Assembly (NCBI GenBank): GCA_021018995.1
Contig: CM037598.1
Coordinates: 77,518,671-77,582,670, forward strand
Source of the DNA: Chloranthus sessilifolius
Lineage: Eukaryota; Streptophyta; Magnoliopsida; Chloranthales; Chloranthaceae
Reading direction: 5' to 3'
Length of the DNA stretch: 64,000 nt
Made by a program: the position numbers and the translations under genes. The notes beneath the pieces are model-generated. The model was given only the letters and a program-made list of their open reading frames with translations. It was not told the DNA's origin and did not search any database. Positions 1 to 9,428 of this stretch are shown in pieces (position 1 is the first letter of the stretch; each line of letters starts with the position of its first letter).

Positions 1-2
1 CT

Positions 3-1151
3 ATTAAAGAAATTGAAAATATTTTTTATCGATTTCTTTGGAGAGGACCGTCCTTGGCCCAATCTATGCATCCCATCAGTTGGAAGAGAATTTGTAAACC
101 AAAAGAGGAGGGTGGTCTTCGTATCCGCAATATTGGGGTTTGGAATAGGGCTGGTATGGCTAAACTCTTTTGGTCTATTATGAAAAATGAGTCTCTTTGG
201 GCTAGAGCTATGCGGGCTAAGTATGTAGAGCGACAAAGCATTTGGAATTATTCTTGGCCAAATGATCCTTCTTGGGCTTGGAGAGGTATTTTGGCTGCCA
301 GAGACGTCATTTTAAGAAACTGCCATTTAGTGTTGGGGAATGGGGCTACTACTAGCTTCTAGCTTGATCCTTGGATTAATGGGAAATCTCTTATTCCTAC
401 ATATAGTAGAAGACTTCTACTGCATTCCGGTCTTGATGAACACACGTTGGTCAAGGATGTGATCTGTGATGGAGAATGGATCTTAACACATCCCTCAACG
501 ATTCGATTGGAAGAAGTTTGGAAGGAGGTTCGTTCTATTGCTGCACCAAATACGGATTTGCATGATAGATGGACTTTGGAACCTCCAAGGGAAGGAAAAT
601 TTTCTCTTCGATCTGCTTAGCATGCTATTAGAACTAAAGGAGTGGTGGTTGACTGAAAATGTTTCATTTGGAATGCGGGAAATACTCTAAAGTACTCTTT
701 CTGTGCATGACAAGCAATAAATTTTAAGCTCATGACCATGGATAATCTTTGCAAAAGGGGTTTGAGTATCCCTTCTAGGTGTGTTCTATGTTGGGCGGAT
801 TCGAAAAACACTGAGCATCTATTTTTTAGATGTGAATATTTTCAATGGATTTGGAGATCCCTCAAGTACAGGATGGGAATCTGTACAAATAAACTTTCGT
901 TGGTTGAAGAGTTAAAGAGGTGTATGGAAAAGGCTAAGGGGAAGCAATGGAAGGACCATCTGATTCGAAATGCCTTTTACACTACCATTTCCTTTATTTG
1001 GAGAGAGTGAAATGACCGGATCTTTAGTGATGTGGTTACGCAAAAGAGGACGATTCTTTATAATATTATTAGAGAAGTCACTTTTCAGGTGGATTCTCTA
1101 AAGCTTCCCGAGGATGATACAGGTATTAGAGCGACATGGAATTTGTATTAA
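3..1151 (+). pseudogene. LINE (L1-type) ORF2 3' end, RT zinc-binding region
   Basis: One reading frame runs from the window edge to a TAA at 1149-1151. It encodes the C-terminal part of a plant non-LTR retrotransposon ORF2: the region after the reverse transcriptase ('WKRICKPKEEGGLRIR' near 79-126) and the RT-associated zinc-binding domain ('CVLCWADSKNTEHLFFRC' near 780-833, a C-x2-C...H...C pattern). Five in-frame stops break it, at 360, 618, 654, 708 and 1008. Four stand where the family has Trp (TGG to TAG or TGA), which suggests G-to-A decay. Catalytic RT and endonuclease lie outside the window, so size and 5' end are unknown. In a living element this protein nicks DNA and copies its RNA at the target site. 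This copy is dead. Confidence 0.88.
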
Positions 1152-1302
1152 GTTGATTGTGGAGATTAATGGGGGTGATGGCGATGCCGAAGCTCCCGTT
1201 GATCTTTACTGTTTGATTTTTTAGATTCTTTGTAATATGTAACTTCCTTTTAATAAAATGGGTGAGGACCCTACAACCTCAAGCTTACCTATCAAAAAAA
1301 AA
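1152..1302 (+). mobile_element. LINE 3' UTR with poly(A) tail
   Basis: About 140 bases of non-coding sequence follow the ORF2 stop and end in a run of nine A at 1294-1302. A 3' A-run directly after a LINE UTR is the normal signature of target-primed insertion. The target duplication cannot be checked because the 5' end is outside the window. Confidence 0.7.
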
Positions 1303-3039
1303 TTCTGGCTGTCACACCCGAAGATCAAAATCTTAGGATAGATTTTATTTTTAGTTTTTTAAATTTTCTGTGTTTTATTTTCTGCATATTAGAATAGTTT
1401 GTATCTAAGGATTTTCAATCTTAATTGATGACTAATGGAGAATTTTTGTAAGATCACTGTAACATAAATTTACTTTTCTTGCAATTTAATTTTGGCACGT
1501 AAATATCCAATGACTGACATATTTTATTTGACGACTAAAAGCTGGACGGCTGAAGATTAGATTTATTTTCTGTAATTTTATTTTTAGCACTTATGATTTT
1601 GAAAGTATTTCAGGTTTTAATTGACGCCTAAGATCTGAGAGTCTTGAAAGCTAGTGTAATGATTTTTAAATTCATAGAATAAAACAACAATTTTTTATTC
1701 TTTAAAGACATATAGAAGTTCTTTGGATAATAAGCTTGCTCGTGGAAATGATCCTATACTAGTGTTGCAATCACGGTGGTACACTTGCAATATGTTAAGA
1801 CAATATAAAATTTAAGAGTTACCAATTGCCAATTGAACAATTTTGATTGTCCACAGATGTATGTCATGTGACATAAAAGCACACCACACTTCAATGGTGT
1901 AAGGTCAAAAGTAAAAAATAATGTTGTAAGATCATTTAAATATAGTTTAGTATTGAAAAGTCGGCCAAGAGCCATTATCCCCAAAATAAAGGACTTGACT
2001 CTCTCGACGGTCATTTAAACACAAAAATGGTGTTTAAATAATTAATGGTTTAAGATATAACTAATTTGTTCCGTTAAAGTGATAGATCATACATTGAAGG
2101 CAATGGGCCCAAAAATCACTCTTTTCAAGGGATTTGAACCATCCAATTTGTGGATTCTAATACCAACCATTTTTATTAATTTTTAATTGGTTGATATTCC
2201 AATCGGTTGGTTCACATGACTTATAAGCATGAGTCTTTGGGTGAGATATGTTCCAATAATGGAGAAATTTAAATTGATCACAGTTGTGTTTTGCGTGAAT
2301 AAATCACACTTCAATGGTGTAAGATAAAAAGTCAAATTTAATGATATAAAATCATTTAAACACCATTTTAAGGTTTAAATGTTTGTCATAGCCATTATTT
2401 GAAAAATAGAGTAGGACAAATTACTAAAATGTTACTCGACAAGTTTTAATGACCAAACAACAAAGTTGATTTATTAGTCACCAAAACATTTCAAGGGGTA
2501 CAAGCCAATCCAAATGTACTTTGTAGGGGTATGTCATCGTTTCTTTGCCTTCGGGTATTTTCATTATTAATTTCTTCCGTCTATCTTTCAGCAATCGCAT
2601 CTCATACTATGCTTCTGTGAAGGGATCCATTACATGCACAAGAGAAGTTAATTCGTGCACGTCATATCTAAGCCGTCTGATTTGAAAGTCATGATCCAAT
2701 GATGTTAGGTGCAATGGATTTGATAAAAAACACGATCTTTAGCATATGATTCATTGTCGTCAAAAGCTATTATATAATTCAATAGGCGTTTAATCGAGAG
2801 GGGCCAATTCGATGGATATTAAAAAATTCAGAGAATTTTTTGACAATGGGGCAGGTGTCACGTTTAGAAAGCCGTGCACAGCTTTTGGTAGACGGGCCTG
2901 TTCAACAAATACCAACCCATGACTTCAATTCTGAGTCACAAGCATTCGATCTCTGCTTCTCCCGCTTAGAAAAAAAAAAGAGAGAGAGAGAAAAGAAAAA
3001 TGGTGTTTACAAACGCTAATAAATGGTAGCCATTGATTC
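1303..3039. other. AT-rich intergenic stretch, no gene seen
   Basis: No supported coding region. Two diverged copies of a segment containing 'ACTTCAATGGTGTAAG' and then 'ATCATTTAAA' occur near 1888-1940 and 2308-2360, so an old internal duplication or two related repeat copies are present. A purine-rich AG run lies at 2968-3000 just upstream of the candidate exon. Confidence 0.5.
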
Positions 3040-3338
3040 ATGGATTTTCTATTACCAACCAGTTTCTCCACCCCACTCTCTTGTCCTTCTCCGAACTTCT
3101 TCTTCAATGGCGATTTCTCCCGCCGCAGTTACAGAAAGATATTTAGTGGCATTTCGTTTCCCTCCCCAATTCTTTTGTGCAATTCGACATCATCGTTACG
3201 GAGCGGTTTTTCTCACGATCCAGAAAGCTCGAGAGATTTGGATTCTGTGGTGGAAGTGATCGGGATCGGTAGCAGGAAGGATGCCATACTCGATTACTGC
3301 CTTGAATCTTCTTTGGAATCGACGGTTATGAGATTCTG
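3040..3338 (+). CDS. Orphan first exon, possible organelle-targeted protein
   Basis: An ATG at 3040 opens about 100 codons. The N-terminus is rich in Ser, Pro and Phe with few acidic residues (starts MDFLLPTSFSTPLSCPSP), as in chloroplast or mitochondrial transit peptides. It is followed by a more structured stretch containing 'DSVVEVIGIGSRKDAILDYC'. A consensus donor (CTG|GTAATG) falls at 3339, only a few bases before an in-frame stop, and the DNA after it is T-rich like a plant intron. I therefore read it as exon 1 of a nuclear gene. I do not recognise the family and cannot find exon 2. A +1-shifted overlapping frame beginning at 3023 or 3106 is less protein-like. The gene may be a fragment cut off by the repeats downstream. 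Confidence 0.4.
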
Positions 3339-3984
3339 GTAATGCGAGTTCTATCTATTTTCTGCAGTTTAGTTAGAATTCTGTATGTTTTTATACTTTT
3401 ATGGTGTGCTTTTTGGTCTTGTTATGATTTTGAGACTAGTTATATGCATAGTCACAAAGTTGGTTTGAGAATAAGTTGGCAAGAGGAAAATTTGGAGATA
3501 TTCGGTAAAAAATCGGAAAGTTAAGGGAGAAATAATAAAATCTTAAAAATAAAATAAAAAAGTTCAAAAAAGAGAAGAATAATTCACAAATTAATTGTAA
3601 ATTAATCCTAATTTTCTGAATATCACTTTTTGTCTATCAGGTGTAGCATATGTGTCAAGTTAGGATTTCACAAAAGTATTTGGTACAATAAAATGAGACT
3701 TCACAATGTGCATATGAAGCAATGTTGGCATTTTTAGATGGGGCACTCACTTTGGGCCATTGGGATGCACATCAAAGTATGTGAGAAGCAAAAATTTTAG
3801 GAGATCTGTATACCTAGCTCCTGCTTTTGATCAATGTGGGCAATCCTTTATCGATATAAAAAAAACTGTGGGAAATCCTGGGGTTTGTGACTTTCAAATT
3901 GCATATGATGCCATTGATGATTTCGTTGTCACAAAATTTTGGCTTAAGGCATGCTACCTAGTGGCCGACCAATTGAGGTCCGTT
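3339..3984. other. Probable intron and flanking non-coding DNA
   Basis: T-rich sequence follows the GT donor at 3339. Short open frames here (for example 3342-3524 and 3760-3996) show no family motif and look like chance. An acceptor-like pyrimidine tract ending in CAG occurs at about 3630-3641, but the sequence after it does not extend the upstream protein convincingly. Confidence 0.35.
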
Positions 3985-4150
3985 GCTCCAACTTGACATG
4001 CAGTAATTTCCCTACTATATTGATGTCTCACAACCTTAGGGATGTTGAGACCAACCCCTTTTGCCCCTTCACTTGCAAAAATGAATGACGAGGCATCTCC
4101 TATGATGACAATATCATCCACATACATAATTAGAATGGTGCAATCGCTCC
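3985..4150 (-). pseudogene. Copia reverse transcriptase scrap (YVDD motif)
   Basis: Read on the minus strand, a short stretch encodes 'CTILIMYVDDIVIIGDA', which is the Ty1/copia RT active-site region (YVDD, catalytic Asp pair near 4113-4118). Copia-like coding is lost soon after the motif, so only a fragment of roughly 20-50 codons remains. It is opposite in orientation to the Copia 3' end at 5817-6218 and so probably belongs to another copy. Confidence 0.5.
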
Positions 4151-4549
4151 TGTCAAGAGTGCACAAGCACCGTGTAATGAGACTAACAAAGTTTGAAATG
4201 CATATGAAGAACAACGGCTAAGACAATAATCAAATATATTAGAGAATCAATTTGGATTTATGTCCCGAAGATCAACAACCGAAGACACTTTTATATTGAG
4301 GCAACTATTGGAAAAATTAAGGAGAGAAGGAAAAAAATTTACATATGATATTTTTATTGATTTGAATTTGGAAAGGTCTATGATAGATTTCTAAGACATA
4401 ATTTGGCAGGCGCTAAGGTATAAATTAATCTAGCCTGAGCTTATATAGTGAGAATTATCTAAGACATGTATGAAAAGGTAATAAGTGGTATAAGAACTAC
4501 TTGTGAAGAGATGAATGAATTCCCTATCATAGTTGGACTCATGGGAAAA

Positions 4550-4690
4550 ATATCAGAAATCTGATACGTATCTTCCAGACCTCCTGGGGGATATGTATCG
4601 GCATATCGGCCGATACATTGGATGTTTCACCGATACATTAATCAATGTATCGACCAATACATTTTTTAAAAAATTTAAAACATGAAAAAA
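4550..4690. repeat. Repeat rich in TATCGGCCGATACA palindromes
   Basis: A cluster of related words appears: GTATC, CATATCGGCCGATACATT, CACCGATACATT, AATGTATCGACCAATACATT. The core TATCGGCCGATA is an exact palindrome. The cluster sits alone, without LTR or coding signals, so it may be a small non-autonomous repeat. Boundaries are approximate. Confidence 0.4.
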
Positions 4691-5816
4691 AAATCTTTAA
4701 AAATTTATTTTTTATTCGATATTTTGGAAAAAATTTTAACATATTTACCTATTTTCTACTATATTTCAACCCTTTTTATAGTGCATATTTGACTTTTTTC
4801 GTATGTAAGGTAGAATAAATTTGACAGAAATAGAGTAATTAAAATTTAAACAAGTAAAATCTTGAAGCTATATATTTAGGATAGATAGTACCTACAAGGC
4901 TACAATTTGCAACAACATTGACTTCCTAGATGGTTTTTCTTCATCGTTACATTGGTTTTGCGTATAATATTGGGCATATTCATACCATGCCCATGTTGGT
5001 TGTTCTTCCTCTTCATCATCAAATCCGTTGAAAACTTTCCCAGGTTGAAATTGACATAGATGATGGAGTGCGGGTGATGCGGGACAAACGCTAAAACCCT
5101 AAATGAGGCAAATTTGGGATTAACCTTAGATTTAATTGAACACTAAAATATCCGAAATTCACCCAACACATCAAATTAATTTAATGAGTTTAATAAAATA
5201 ACTAGGTTAATTTAATTTAGCATTCACATACATCTATATTTCCAATCTAAAAAAACAGATTCGATGAAGGATTTGAGTTTCAATCTAATTTAGAGCATCA
5301 TGCCACAATTATGATGTCGTCTCTCGACTTCTCAAAGATTTGGGAAAATGAAGGCGCAAAGGATTAAAGTAATCAAAAGAGTAGATCAAAAGATTTAAAC
5401 TAGCAATATTTGGGGTTTTGGGATTTTTATAAAGAAACGAATAGAATGGATATTACCCGATGAATATTAGAGAAAAGATAGAACAAATGGATAGAAGTCC
5501 AAGGCTTCACACCAAGGATTTCCGAGGCTTCGCACCAAGGTTGTACATCGCACGAGAAATGAATGAACACTCCTAAGATTTTGAAAGATTCGCTCCTTCG
5601 ATCGAAAACTCTCACAAGTCTCCTAGGGTTTGCACAAAAGCAAGCTCAAATTTTCATTCAATAATAATCTCCTTCTTCATTATAAAGTTATAAAAACCTT
5701 ATATAGTAGGTCATAAAATAAAAGAAAACCCTACAACAATTAAATAATAAAAAACAAGTCTGCCCCTAAAACTAATTTCCGTCATTTGGTGGAGCTAACT
5801 CTCACAAAAAATCGAG
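4691..5816. other. AT-rich non-coding DNA
   Basis: No supported gene. The 5427-5615 minus-strand open frame is short and without motifs. A local repeat 'AGGCTTCRCACCAAGG' appears at about 5501-5516 and 5524-5539. Confidence 0.4.
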
Positions 5817-5992
5817 CATATTGAAGTTGATGTGCATTTTGTCCACAAAAGGTGTGGGATGATTCTCTTGAGCTTATTGATGTTCCTTTTTCTCATCAGC
5901 TTGTCGGTATCCTTACTAATGCTATTATGCCTGGTCCTTGTCAAGATATTATTGTCAAGCTAGGCATGTTTGATGTTCATGCTCCAGCTTGA
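5817..5992 (+). pseudogene. Copia RNase H C-terminus
   Basis: The sequence encodes the last part of a Ty1/copia polyprotein. 'HIEVDVHFVHK' occupies the first frame. After a frameshift near 5850 come 'LELIDVPFSHQLVGILTNA' and 'KLGMFDVHAPA', ending in TGA at 5990-5992. The pattern 'HIEVD-HF', then 'HQL..I.T.A', then 'KLGM.D' is characteristic of the end of Copia RNase H. The frameshift makes it non-functional. Only this 3' end of the coding region is seen. Confidence 0.75.
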
Positions 5993-6218
5993 GGGGGAGT
6001 GTCGGAATATGTATATATATGTGATTAGTAGATTGTGGATGTGTTTGTAGTCGTATAGTGGTTTGGCTTATGTATTGGAGAGTATACTTGGACTTTGTCA
6101 TATTTTTCTATAACATAAATGCTAGTGAGACACATGGTCTCTCAACGCCTACTCTATAGTTCTCTCTTCCCTTTTCTCCTTTAACCCTAAACTGAATACC
6201 ACCTACCTTTAACACACA
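5993..6218 (+). mobile_element. Copia polypurine tract and 3' LTR
   Basis: Immediately after the Copia stop lies a purine tract (GGGGGAG, 5993-5999), then TGTCGGAATATG at 6000, the expected 5'-TG start of an LTR. The LTR probably ends at the ACACACA around 6212-6218, giving about 220 bp, short as is usual for Copia. The exact end and the target duplication are uncertain because the other end of the element is not visible. Confidence 0.6.
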
Positions 6219-7279
6219 TTACTGACCCTAATCCTCTATTCCTTCTATCACAAAGTATCTCTTCATGATTAAGAGAGTTGAAGTCATACATGTTCTTCAT
6301 TAATTTCGCCATAGGAAATTGATTACTAACTACCACTCTATATTCATCCATGATACCGAATAGAACAAAATTGCAAAAAATGACTACAACATATATGCAA
6401 CACAGCTAACAATTATCCACATGAATCCACACTAAAGAAATTCCATCACCACAGTTTTAATCCAACTAGCATTCAACAACTACAATTGCACTGCAATTAT
6501 CTCTGAGATACTGCTGAGTGAAAAACTAGTTTCAACATCCCTTCAACCACCAACAGACTGCTACCATACTGCAGCAATTGTAACACCCAACAACTACTGG
6601 TATTAAGCGGTACGATTCATGACAACGACATCCCTTAAAAGAAAGCCACAATCCAACACCTCAAAAATAAATAAATTATGTCCTATGATCCTTTAATCTC
6701 AGCCCATCAACTCCCACAAGAAGACAGCAACATATATCATGTGAAATCGACCCACCCGCATATTGGTAATGATTTCATATAAAATGAGACATCTGATGCC
6801 ATAAAACAGGTTAATATGATAAAAGATGGGTGTCGTGACTGTAGTAGCCCAAAAAAACACGAGATATCTCATTCAACAGTTATGAGAGGACACTGAGACC
6901 CAATTCATTTACTAACTACCACTCTATATTCATTTAAAAGGTAATGTAATTTTGATGGTAATACACACACTATACCTCATCATCCGACGGATGATGCACC
7001 CAAAGATTCTTGAAACCAAATTGAATGCAGAAAGTAGGAAATCAACAGAAGTACCTAAAATCTTCATCATATTATGCAAGACTGGAACCAAATGAAAAGG
7101 GATGTGAATCTAATCCCCCCCTAGCAAAAGCCCCCTGTTATCAAGGGTACGTGTGATGAATATGCAGGAAAATGTGAAATTGAAGATAATTTATTTTTGT
7201 TGAAACTCATTTTGGGGCCATCATACCACACTACTCCAAGACACAAGTTTTATGCAAAGGTAATTTCAATCATTTTGTA
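6219..7279. other. Non-coding DNA, nothing assigned
   Basis: No protein-coding or RNA feature can be supported. A 24-base word beginning TTACTAACTACCACTCTATA occurs at about 6324 and again at about 6909, so a short duplicated segment is present. Confidence 0.35.
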
Positions 7280-7411
7280 TTAAAAAATTGCTTTGCAGGT
7301 CAACACTTTGACCCTGTTGGCATCAGCATGACGTGAGCGCAAAATAGTGACGTTAGCAACCTGTTGATTTGCCGAACCTTGCTCTGGTGTCAAGTTGGAA
7401 TTTCTACCCAT
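7280..7411 (-). CDS. Small unrecognised ORF (43 codons)
   Basis: On the minus strand an ATG in good plant context (AACAACCATGGG) at 7411-7409 opens 43 codons to a TAA at 7282-7280. The peptide begins MGRNSNLTPEQGSANQQ and is polar. A pyrimidine-rich leader (rc of 7430-7490, CTTTCTCTCTTCC type) precedes it, as in many plant 5' UTRs or retrotransposon leaders. It could be the start of a retroelement gag or a first exon. No family is recognised. Confidence 0.2.
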   Translation of the reverse strand: MGRNSNLTPEQGSANQQVANVTILRSRHADANRVKVLTCKAIF

Positions 7412-7699
7412 GGTTGTTGAGATTAGGGTATACGAGAAATTAGGGTTTGAGAAGGAAGAAGGAAGAGAGAAAGCGAGAGATAGGTAAAAGATTATGGTTC
7501 TAAGTTAGATTACTCACATCCTTCTTTATTATTTTATATATCATTTACAAAACAGAATCATGTATAAAGCATTAATACAAATGTGTAATATTCTACTACT
7601 ATTATCTGCACACCAACTGTAACTTCCCTAAGTTTTAACCCATGAACAGTATGCCTCGGTACACGTGTCTGACTATCTGCACGTCGATGACTATACCGA

Positions 7700-8209
7700 T
7701 AGACTAAGTAATGCCTATAAATCAAATCCAATGGAAAGGATTTTGTATAAGTAGGCTAAGTTATGGGTTAGTGAACCCTCATACACCCAACCTTGGTGTA
7801 GTTGTTTTGTACCTAAGCCTATAGCTTGGTTATAAAAGGAAATAAATGTCTCATTTATATTTGCATTCAATACCCTAGTTATTGCTTATCATAAGGAATT
7901 AAGAGGAGAGAGAGGGTGAATCGGGTGTTGTATGCGAGTTGAATGCAAGAACGATTCGTTCTCGATGCTTGCGGCAAAAGGTTTGGAAGAAGTGCAAACC
8001 GCTATTCACTTGGTGAACCCTAGTCCGATCTAGAAGCAAGGATTGGGGATTCGGAGGAAATCAAGGTATAAAATTTAAGGTTAGGTCGTGAAATTGTGTT
8101 AGTTATTGTTTTTATTCAATTTAGGATCAAAGAATCATAAGAAATGGGGTTTGATTTGGGAAAGAAAAGAGAACGAATGCGAAAACCCAAGAACAGATAA
8201 AATCTGTTC
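7700..8209 (+). promoter_or_regulatory. LTR-like leader with TATA box
   Basis: TATAAAAGG stands at 7831-7839, followed by an AG-rich leader (7895-7912) and no coding. This resembles the promoter and R/U5 portion of a plant gypsy LTR in + orientation, with the word array at 8210 downstream, like the layout of the solo LTRs at 54683-57081 and 59590-62105. LTR ends were not found. Confidence 0.35.
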
Positions 8210-8590
8210 ATTTCGACCGATCGAAATCTGGTTTGATCGATTGAAATGGACTTAAGAAGGAAGAATTCGAAGTCTAAAGAAATTCATTCGATCGAAATCA
8301 ATTTTGATCAAACGAAATGTGTTTCAATCGATCGAATCTCACACTCGATTAATCGAAACGTATAGAACAGAGATTTTGAAAAACTTGCTGTGAGGATTCG
8401 ACCGATCAAAATATTTTCGATCGATCGAATTAGAAATTCGTTCAATTGAAATGTGTGGTCTGTTAATTAGCTTCTGAGAGATTCGACCGATTGAAATATT
8501 TTTGATCGATCGAATTATATGATTTCGATCAACCGAATTAGAATTCGATCAACCGAATTGGAATTCGATCAATCAAATTGGGCGACGGGT
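8210..8590. repeat. Degenerate array of TTCGATCGATCGAAT words
   Basis: More than fifteen variants of GATCGATCGAAT, TTCGACCGATCGAAAT and TTCGATCAACCGAATT are spaced about 10-40 bases apart. Most contain the palindromes ATCGAT or TCGA. Spacing is irregular, so this is not a simple satellite or CRISPR. Confidence 0.75.
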
Positions 8591-8890
8591 TCGGGGAGTG
8601 GTACGGATGGATGAACCTGGGACGTGGGATTTTGCGCGATGTATTTTTGGTTAACGGTCCCATAGTTCAAAAAGCCTCAAAAGACAAAAACAAAAACCAA
8701 ATTTGAGAGAAAGTTAGGGTCTACCGATCAAACAGAGCGAAATCCGAGTTGAATGTGCTTAGGAAGAAGCTTCGGTAGACGGCAAATAGTCCAAAGGTCG
8801 CTTGAATGCAAAGGAGCTAAAAACCCTCTTGAACGATCAATGTTTTCAATCGTGTGAATGAGAAAGAAAAACCCCAATCGTTATTTAAAA
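8591..8890. other. Spacer between two GATCGATC arrays
   Basis: Non-coding. It may hold the junction between two LTR fragments, since leader-like sequence on the left reads on + and material on the right would fit minus orientation. Confidence 0.3.
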
Positions 8891-9232
8891 TGATAGGGTT
8901 GATAGATCAATGCTCAAATTGATTGATCAATTCTTAAGTTAATATGCTCTAGCCCGATACCTTGATTGATCCATGTCCTTGCTTGATCGATCAAAATACA
9001 AATTTGATCGATCAATACCAAAATTTGATCGATCAATGTCAAAATTTAAAGTGTCCTACCTCGACAACCTTGATCGATCAATCCACAAAATTGATCGATC
9101 AATGTCCACTGTTGATCGATTAATCATTAAACTTGAGTACAAGGTTCCAACTACAGTTGATCGATCAATACTTATCATTGATCGATCAAAAGTTCAATTG
9201 ATCGATCAATTCACTAAATTGATTGATCAAGC
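8891..9232. repeat. Array of TTGATCGATCAAT words
   Basis: About fifteen close copies of the perfect palindrome TTGATCGATCAA and its one-base variants occur, often paired, separated by 10-30 unrelated bases. The word differs from the array at 8210-8590 (CAAT arms instead of GAAT arms). It lies just downstream, in minus orientation, of the Tekay-like pol. Confidence 0.8.
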
Positions 9233-9428
9233 ATGATAGTAAAGTGACTTCTTATATTTAGTACTTGGGAAATGCAAACCAACTTCATTTCGAAACTGAG
9301 GACCTATGATACTGGGTATATCGCACCCATACAAGCAGATTATAATAATCAAAACATGCTTGCTTACATTTGATAAGCATATAATCGCGATAATGAACTT
9401 AAACTGAATAGTGAAATTACCTTCCACA
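9233..9428 (-). other. Region after Tekay-like pol stop
   Basis: Minus-strand DNA following the chromodomain. No clear polypurine tract or LTR start could be found, so the element is probably truncated or rearranged here. Confidence 0.35.

Noticed and set aside
8891-9232. CRISPR-like array of GATCGATC direct repeats
   Set aside because: Spacing is irregular, repeats are short palindromes, no cas genes are present and the context is a plant nuclear genome.
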